Source of the DNA: Flavobacteriales bacterium
GTDB taxonomy: Bacteria > Bacteroidota > Bacteroidia > Flavobacteriales_E > Vicingaceae
Assembly (NCBI GenBank): GCA_029262915.1
Contig: JAJCYN010000024.1
Span: 1 to 12,548, forward strand
DNA length: 12,548 nucleotides
Direction of reading: 5' to 3'
Below the pieces are notes generated by a model. It did not search any database and was not told the origin of the DNA. It saw only the letters and a list, made by a program, of their open reading frames with translations. Every line of letters begins with the position of its first letter. Position 1 is the stretch's first letter. Made by a program: the position numbers and the translations under genes. Shown here piece after piece: positions 7,376 through 12,548 of this stretch.

Positions 7376-9449
7376 CTACTTTCTTACTTACTCTATTCGC
7401 TCCATCCGTTATGGTAACAAAATAAATACCATTAGGTTGATTAGCTAAATCAATATTAGTAATATTTTTAGTAATCGTTTGTGTTTTAATTTTTTTACCA
7501 ATTAAGTTATAAATTACCAAAATTGCTGAACTATTTAATAACTCATAATTAATGCTGATTTCATTAGTAAATGGATTAGGATAACCCAATAGTGAATTTT
7601 CTTGCCCTTCCTTTTCTCCAACACTTAAAGTCCCTCCACAAGGAGAAACAAAATCGGTTAAAAAATAACTACGAATAGAATCTATTCTTTCTTGCATTAC
7701 TACAATACCAGCTTGGTTACCTGTAGTTTGGTAATCTCTACCAAAAACATAAGCTAATGTAATTTCTATGCTACTGTCTGGCTCAAAAGTAAAAGGCCCT
7801 GTTGAACCCACCCCTCTTCTGTCAGCAGGCGGGTTACCTACAATAGCTTCAGACCATGGTGCTTGTACTATTCCATTAGTATTGTACCAAAAAGTATCAG
7901 AATTATCAGGATACATATATTTTGCAGGTGTCATTCCGCCAGAAGAAAGTGGGTGACCATTACCTCCATAAACCATTTTGTTTCCATCCCTCCAGATTCC
8001 GTGTAAATAATTATAAAAATCTGAATCATTTATAGGCTCCCCATCCCCAGCAAATTGGGGAAAACTACTATAATACATGAACCCTTCCATCCCCCAATGT
8101 TCGTTGTCAGGAATTCCATCTCCAAAACCAAACCCGTTGATAGTTTCGTTGGCATTAATACCAAAATTATTATCTACTCCGTCATTATCTTGTTTGGCCC
8201 CTTTTAAAAAAGTTACTCCTTGTGCTGGTGGATGAGCTCCATAACCTAACGCACCGTTTGCATCTTCATCAAAGGCATCTCCATTGTATCCATAAAAAGT
8301 GCTTCGGTTTACATCACAACCTAAATAATCATCTTGGGCATGTCCAACGTCAAAATCAGTCCAAGCACCTATGTAAGTGCTATCATAAGTTAAATTGGAA
8401 CGGTTGTAAATGGTATAATCTAAAAAAACGGTATTATTAATGGCTGAATCTGATGGGCAATTGTAGGCATAGACCATTCCATGAACTTCAGATTGAATTG
8501 GACGTTGGGTGTTGTGCTGTTCTCTAATATCATTATAGATAAAATACACTGCCTGTTGCCCTTTTATTTTAGGATAATCACCATCAAAAGGATTATATAC
8601 ACCATCACCATTGTTATCAATAAAAGGAGCTAAATAAAACGCCTGTCCTTTTGCGGTGTCTCCATGTGCTGGCCAATCAGCAATTACTTCAACAGGTTGG
8701 TAGCCAGGTAAACTCCAGGTATTTAAATGATTATTAATTTCATTATTAGAAACTTTCCAAATTCTATCCCAATCGTAACTGTAACCTCTATTATAATGAA
8801 CAGAATCCATTATAGGACCAGCTTGCCCATAAGTGAGTGCACTATTAAAGGTGTTGGAGTTCATATAAATGGAATCTTGATTTCTACCTGCTAACCATAA
8901 ATTAGCTGCAAATATGGTATTTCGAAAACTCCCTTTTGGCACTTCGAAAGCAGCTATTCCATCTACCGAATTTCTAAACAATGCATTTGTTTCAATTCGA
9001 GCATTAACGTTATTTAAATCTATGTTTTCGAACTCTTTTCGTTTTACAAAAAAATAAATGGTTGCAGTATCATACAATATAGGAATACCGTCATCTTTTA
9101 TAACATACAGGACACTATCTGTGCCCCAAAAATTAAAAGGAGGTTCATAACTGATTGTAGATCTATTTAATGTTGGAGTAATACTATCGGTTACAATACT
9201 AAAAATACCACTTCCATTGTAAAATGCAGTATCTAAGTATAAGAAGTTTCCATCCGGTTCCGAGTCGTTGGACAGGAAAATAAAGTTAGAGCAGTTGCTG
9301 GCAATAGTAGAACCAGAGAGTAGAATGCATCCTATAGAATCATTATGCGTTACATATAATGTGTCATTAACTGCAATTGGTGCATTATTTTGACAGTAAC
9401 CGTTTAGTGTTGTTATTAAAAAAGTAACGAATAGGCTTAAATTTTTCAT
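7365..9449 (-). CDS. Secreted multidomain protein with T9SS type A C-terminal sorting domain
   Basis: This complete 694-residue protein starts with a Sec signal peptide (about 1-19), which fixes the ATG at 9449. Residues 22-136 resemble a cadherin/Ig-like repeat: it opens with APIAVNDT and contains NDSEPDGN and a later FWGTDSVLYVI, as in tandem Bacteroidota and VCBS-type surface repeats. A large central region (about 140-604) has Asp/Asn/Gly-rich loops such as DNNGDG (278-283) and DNDG (421-424), which could bind calcium. Part of it (about 417-572) is homologous to the upstream neighbour. Residues about 621-694 form a T9SS type A sorting domain: YPNPF (623-627), IYNLIGKK (646-653), NGIYFVTI (673-680) and a basic tail ending KKVVKQ. 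Such domains direct export by T9SS and often attachment to the cell surface. The T9SS machinery is not in this window. The specific function is unknown; an adhesin or structural role is possible. Confidence 0.9.
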   Translation of the reverse strand: MKNLSLFVTFLITTLNGYCQNNAPIAVNDTLYVTHNDSIGCILLSGSTIASNCSNFIFLSNDSEPDGNFLYLDTAFYNGSGIFSIVTDSITPTLNRSTISYEPPFNFWGTDSVLYVIKDDGIPILYDTATIYFFVKRKEFENIDLNNVNARIETNALFRNSVDGIAAFEVPKGSFRNTIFAANLWLAGRNQDSIYMNSNTFNSALTYGQAGPIMDSVHYNRGYSYDWDRIWKVSNNEINNHLNTWSLPGYQPVEVIADWPAHGDTAKGQAFYLAPFIDNNGDGVYNPFDGDYPKIKGQQAVYFIYNDIREQHNTQRPIQSEVHGMVYAYNCPSDSAINNTVFLDYTIYNRSNLTYDSTYIGAWTDFDVGHAQDDYLGCDVNRSTFYGYNGDAFDEDANGALGYGAHPPAQGVTFLKGAKQDNDGVDNNFGINANETINGFGFGDGIPDNEHWGMEGFMYYSSFPQFAGDGEPINDSDFYNYLHGIWRDGNKMVYGGNGHPLSSGGMTPAKYMYPDNSDTFWYNTNGIVQAPWSEAIVGNPPADRRGVGSTGPFTFEPDSSIEITLAYVFGRDYQTTGNQAGIVVMQERIDSIRSYFLTDFVSPCGGTLSVGEKEGQENSLLGYPNPFTNEISINYELLNSSAILVIYNLIGKKIKTQTITKNITNIDLANQPNGIYFVTITDGANRVSKKVVKQ

Positions 9450-9479
9450 AATATATAATTTTTAGGCATTATTATCTCA

Positions 9480-9516
9480 CCCCAGCTACCTTCTCTTTTT
9501 TGAAAAGGTGTTGGGA
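9480..9516 (-). other. Intercistronic stem-loop between the two secreted-protein genes
   Basis: On the minus strand, ACCTTTTC (9509-9502) pairs with GAGAAGGT (9495-9488) around a six-base A loop, with one G-T wobble. An outer CCCA/TGGG helix extends it across a small internal loop. It lies in the 101-base gap between the stop of the upstream gene (9551) and the start of the 694-residue gene (9449). No T-run follows the stem on the minus strand, so it is not a standard intrinsic terminator. It might protect the 3' end of the upstream message, or mark processing or weak attenuation. I saw no clear TAnnTTTG promoter on the minus strand in this gap. The structure is seen in sequence; its role is a guess. 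Confidence 0.4.
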
Positions 9517-9550
9517 GTCCTCTTTCTACAAAGGGTTAAGCTATACTGTT

Positions 9551-12548
9551 TTAGAAGCCATTTAAATCCGTTGGTTTAATTACACCATACCATTTAAGTG
9601 TTCTTTCCCCTACATCAGGAACCAACACATGTATTAAATAGACTCCACTAGCAACAGGAATATCCACATGATTTTTTAAATCCCAATCCAAACTTGTTTT
9701 AGGATCTCCCTTTTGGAACCTTCTCATTAATGTTCCATTAATATTGTAAATAGAAATAGTACATTCTTCAGGTAAGTTGGTAATCTTTACTCTATTGTCC
9801 AACTGACTTGTTTCATATGCTGAATAAGCATAATATGGATTAGGTACCACATTAATTAATATTAACGCAGAATCCATTGCACTTTGATTGCCCACTTCCA
9901 CTTCCAGTCCTGTCATATCAAACTGATACATCGGTAAACTTCCATTTGTTGTTGAAGCAGTAGCAAAGTTAGCATAAGGCTTTTCTACCCTTAACTTAAC
10001 TTTAGCTTCAGTTTCTATCAATGAATGGCCCGGCTCTAACATTGGAATTCCTGCCCAAATACACGTTGACCAAGCAAACATCTTTCTTAATCCATTTATT
10101 CCAGCATTTGATGGATTATCCATTATGGTATGAAGTGCAGCACTTCCATCATAAGCAGGCATACTATTTACTGGAGATTCAACAACTCCAGATCGAAAAA
10201 TATATACATAATGCTTCCCTCCCATCATTAACTCATTGTTTACTCCTGCAGTCATTCTTGAAGTAGGATTCCACCTCATATCTCTCCCATTTTCTCCTGC
10301 CAACCAACTGTCTTCTGCAAAAGCAATGTTTAATCGTTCGCCTGTTTCTACATTAATCGCATATCCTGGAAACCAACCCAACCCTGTTGTTCCACTTGCA
10401 TCATTATTCCCATTTTTATCAACACTTGGAGAGGCTCTTAAGGCTAAATGTGCCGCTCCTCCTTCTGCTAAAACAACATCATTTTTTGCCTCCAACACCA
10501 TTGCCCGACTCCACTTATTTGGATCATTGGTAAACACAAGATCTACTGAAGCAAGATCTCTTAGTTCTGATTTTATAACAGATGAAGATGTAGCACTAGC
10601 TAATACTCCCATTCCTACAGCATCTTGCATTACAGGTTCTCCTGCAATAGCATTTACCCTAAGTAAGGAGACCAATCGATAAGGAGACCAGGTACCGTTA
10701 AGGATGCCTTCATAAAATTGGTCCGGATCTCTTAAGTCATTCGACTCATTATCATTATAAGCACTGACGTCTGTTCCTACATCAAAAACAGCAGTTCCTG
10801 CTCGGATCCAGTTTCCATCTGTTGATCCTTCTTGGTCACTAAAACCGCCTAACCAGTTTAAGGTAGAATCTCCATACTCTATTTTTCCTCCTATCAATCC
10901 ATTTCCTAGCGTTTGATTAACGCCTGGATTAGCAACTTGATTAATGGTAATGGAAATTCCTTCGTCCAAAAACAATTGCTCATTGTCTATCGAGATAGAT
11001 TGATCGGAATCAATTGTATCAATTCCATTTGGCATAGCTACAGGTAAACGCAAAGTCCAAAAAGCATCTGACAATGACCCACCTGTACTATCTCTAAATT
11101 GTACTTGATACACGCCTGCTTTTACATTTAACGGATCAATAACTTTTACTTCTATAGGTCCTTTTCCTGATTTATAGACCGGAAAATCCATAAAGGAATT
11201 ACTAACAATACTGGCTTCTGATTCAGCTGTAAGTTCTAAATCATTTCCTCCATTTCCTTGTCCTTCTAACCTTGTAATTTGTGGTTGATCTCCATATTGT
11301 GAGTTGGTTAAGGTACCTCCATTTTCTGGTGCAGGGTTATGTGGTATGGCTGAAAAAGAACGAATTCCTTGTCCTCCTCCCATCTTTCTACTACCTATAT
11401 AAGGCAATGTTTGACCATCCAACCCTAATGGATCATTGGGGTTATAATGCTTAAACTCATTATAACCATAGGCAATAGCCATATAATAATAGGTTTTATG
11501 GTTCACTAAACGATTATCTCCTGTGGCAAATTTATCGGTCTTAAGTCGAAATGAATGCCGAATCCCTTCATCTGCTCCAAAAACCATTTCTTCTGGAACA
11601 TTAGCTTGTAAATTCTCATTAAAGGTATAATTAACCAATTGAGTTATCCCATCTTTTAAATCTACTTGTGCCACTAATCTCGCCTGAAAAGGATCATTTA
11701 ATTGCGACACGGTAACTAATCCATTTCTAACTTGATAGATTTGATACCCTTGGAATTTGTAAAACTTTAAGGTGTCTTTATCGGCATCTGTTGCATAATA
11801 AACCCCATCTAAGGTATCAGGAATCGCAATAAAAGGATTCTTTTGGTTGTAGGATTCATTAAAGTTGTTGGATATTTTTCTATTGGTCAGGTAAAGGATT
11901 AATTCTTTATCCAATTCCTGAAAAGCAATGTCTGGTGCATCTGGTCCTTCTGCTATCTTAAAACAATTGTCAAACAAGGCCTGTGCTTTATCATCAGCAA
12001 CACGGATAGACTGAATAGAAGCAGCATTGTCTCCCGAGACAGCACGAGCCCAAACAATACCAACAGTTAAATCATTAACTGCTCCCGGTTCTAAGGTAAA
12101 CGGTCCGGCAGACTCTAAAAAACGCCTGTCTTGAGGAGGATTACCTTCTCCAATTTCAGACCAAATAGCTGGCGATACAGGTTGTCCTTGTGTACTCCAA
12201 AGTAAGGGATCAGAATCTCCTGGAAACAATAAATCGGCCAATACGGTTCCTCCAGAAGAAGCTGCATTACCATTTCCTCCCCAAACCATTTGAGATCCTC
12301 CATTTCTCCATCGTCCCCTCAAATAATTATAATAATCCTGAGCATTTCCAGGATCTCCATCGCCATTAAACTGAGGATTTCTACTATAATAAACAAACTT
12401 ACGCATACCATAACGTTCATTATCTACAATCCCATCACCATAACCAATTCCTAATCCAGGATAAGGAATCCCATTGGAATCTAAGGCATCTTGTACCACT
12501 TGAGTTAAAGGATTGTCTATCCCATCATTATCAGCAAAAGGACCTTCA
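9551..12548 (-). CDS. Large secreted protein, 5' truncated by window, with PNPYY-type C-terminal domain
   Basis: The frame is open from the window edge (last full codon 12547-12545) to the TAA at 9553-9551, leaving 998 visible residues. A GTG at 12499 is internal, because homologous sequence continues upstream of it; the N-terminus and signal peptide lie outside the window. Visible residues 1 to about 170 match the central block of the downstream protein (shared patterns DNDG, GDGI-DNE, NYL-G-WR, GGNG, SSGG, GNPP-DRR and GPFT-EP). After this come about 700 residues of beta-rich sequence, including YQIYQVRNG and YYYMAIAYGYN, which recall fibronectin-like strands. The last 99 residues begin VVPNPYYAYSAYE and include ISIYNINGTL and ASGVYLIHV, resembling FlgD-Ig-like/T9SS-type C-terminal domains, but end in KWYGVIKPTDLNGF instead of a basic tail. 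It is probably exported and cell-surface or extracellular. Function is unknown. Confidence 0.88.
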   Translation of the reverse strand, partial: EGPFADNDGIDNPLTQVVQDALDSNGIPYPGLGIGYGDGIVDNERYGMRKFVYYSRNPQFNGDGDPGNAQDYYNYLRGRWRNGGSQMVWGGNGNAASSGGTVLADLLFPGDSDPLLWSTQGQPVSPAIWSEIGEGNPPQDRRFLESAGPFTLEPGAVNDLTVGIVWARAVSGDNAASIQSIRVADDKAQALFDNCFKIAEGPDAPDIAFQELDKELILYLTNRKISNNFNESYNQKNPFIAIPDTLDGVYYATDADKDTLKFYKFQGYQIYQVRNGLVTVSQLNDPFQARLVAQVDLKDGITQLVNYTFNENLQANVPEEMVFGADEGIRHSFRLKTDKFATGDNRLVNHKTYYYMAIAYGYNEFKHYNPNDPLGLDGQTLPYIGSRKMGGGQGIRSFSAIPHNPAPENGGTLTNSQYGDQPQITRLEGQGNGGNDLELTAESEASIVSNSFMDFPVYKSGKGPIEVKVIDPLNVKAGVYQVQFRDSTGGSLSDAFWTLRLPVAMPNGIDTIDSDQSISIDNEQLFLDEGISITINQVANPGVNQTLGNGLIGGKIEYGDSTLNWLGGFSDQEGSTDGNWIRAGTAVFDVGTDVSAYNDNESNDLRDPDQFYEGILNGTWSPYRLVSLLRVNAIAGEPVMQDAVGMGVLASATSSSVIKSELRDLASVDLVFTNDPNKWSRAMVLEAKNDVVLAEGGAAHLALRASPSVDKNGNNDASGTTGLGWFPGYAINVETGERLNIAFAEDSWLAGENGRDMRWNPTSRMTAGVNNELMMGGKHYVYIFRSGVVESPVNSMPAYDGSAALHTIMDNPSNAGINGLRKMFAWSTCIWAGIPMLEPGHSLIETEAKVKLRVEKPYANFATASTTNGSLPMYQFDMTGLEVEVGNQSAMDSALILINVVPNPYYAYSAYETSQLDNRVKITNLPEECTISIYNINGTLMRRFQKGDPKTSLDWDLKNHVDIPVASGVYLIHVLVPDVGERTLKWYGVIKPTDLNGF

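Noticed and set aside
9480..9516. Calling the intercistronic hairpin a Rho-independent terminator
   Set aside because: No T-run follows the stem on the minus strand, and the plus strand has no gene ending there, so it is listed only as a stem-loop.
10021..10682. Plus-strand open frames of 81 and 148 codons inside the right-hand gene
   Set aside because: They lie antisense to a long, clearly coding minus-strand frame, have no recognisable domains or start signals, and overlap each other, so they are shadows.
12497..12499. GTG at 12499 as the start of the right-hand secreted protein
   Set aside because: Codons upstream of it continue the homology with the neighbouring protein (a DNDG-IDN stretch matching DNDGVDN), and no signal peptide follows the GTG.

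Overview
The window looks like low-G+C chromosomal DNA from a member of the Bacteroidota, most likely a flavobacterium-like lineage. Support comes from a Bacteroidota-type promoter (TAnnTTTG at 641-648), A/T-rich translation starts without strong Shine-Dalgarno sequences, a lipoprotein-type efflux adaptor, and large secreted proteins, one of which ends in a type IX secretion system (T9SS) type A sorting domain. No tRNA, rRNA, CRISPR array, insertion sequence or phage gene was found.

Left edge (1-588, + strand): the 3' end of a gene of unknown function with a Cys-x-Cys motif and a coiled-coil-like C-terminus, closed by a clear intrinsic terminator.

Left-centre (about 595-7375, + strand): a four-gene efflux operon. 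In order it holds a TetR-family regulator, a TolC-family outer-membrane channel, a lipoprotein membrane-fusion adaptor and an RND inner-membrane pump. A promoter and repeated GTTTC/GAAAC elements sit just before the regulator, so one promoter probably drives all four genes and the regulator probably represses its own operon. The three structural proteins would form a tripartite pump across both membranes; the substrate cannot be told from sequence. The pump carries extra hydrophobic segments before TM7, a longer loop near the C-terminus, and Asn at two positions where AcrB has charged proton-relay residues.

Right half (7365-12548, - strand): two neighbouring genes for large secreted proteins, transcribed towards the efflux operon. 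The upstream one is cut by the window edge, with 998 residues visible. The downstream one is complete at 694 residues. They share a homologous block of about 160 residues but differ in everything after it, including their C-terminal domains. An intercistronic stem-loop lies between them. The complete one overlaps the end of the pump gene tail to tail by 11 bp.

I see no convincing new defence or mobile system here. The points most worth a second look are the paralogous secreted pair with different C-termini, the repeat-rich operator region before the TetR gene, and the modified RND pump.
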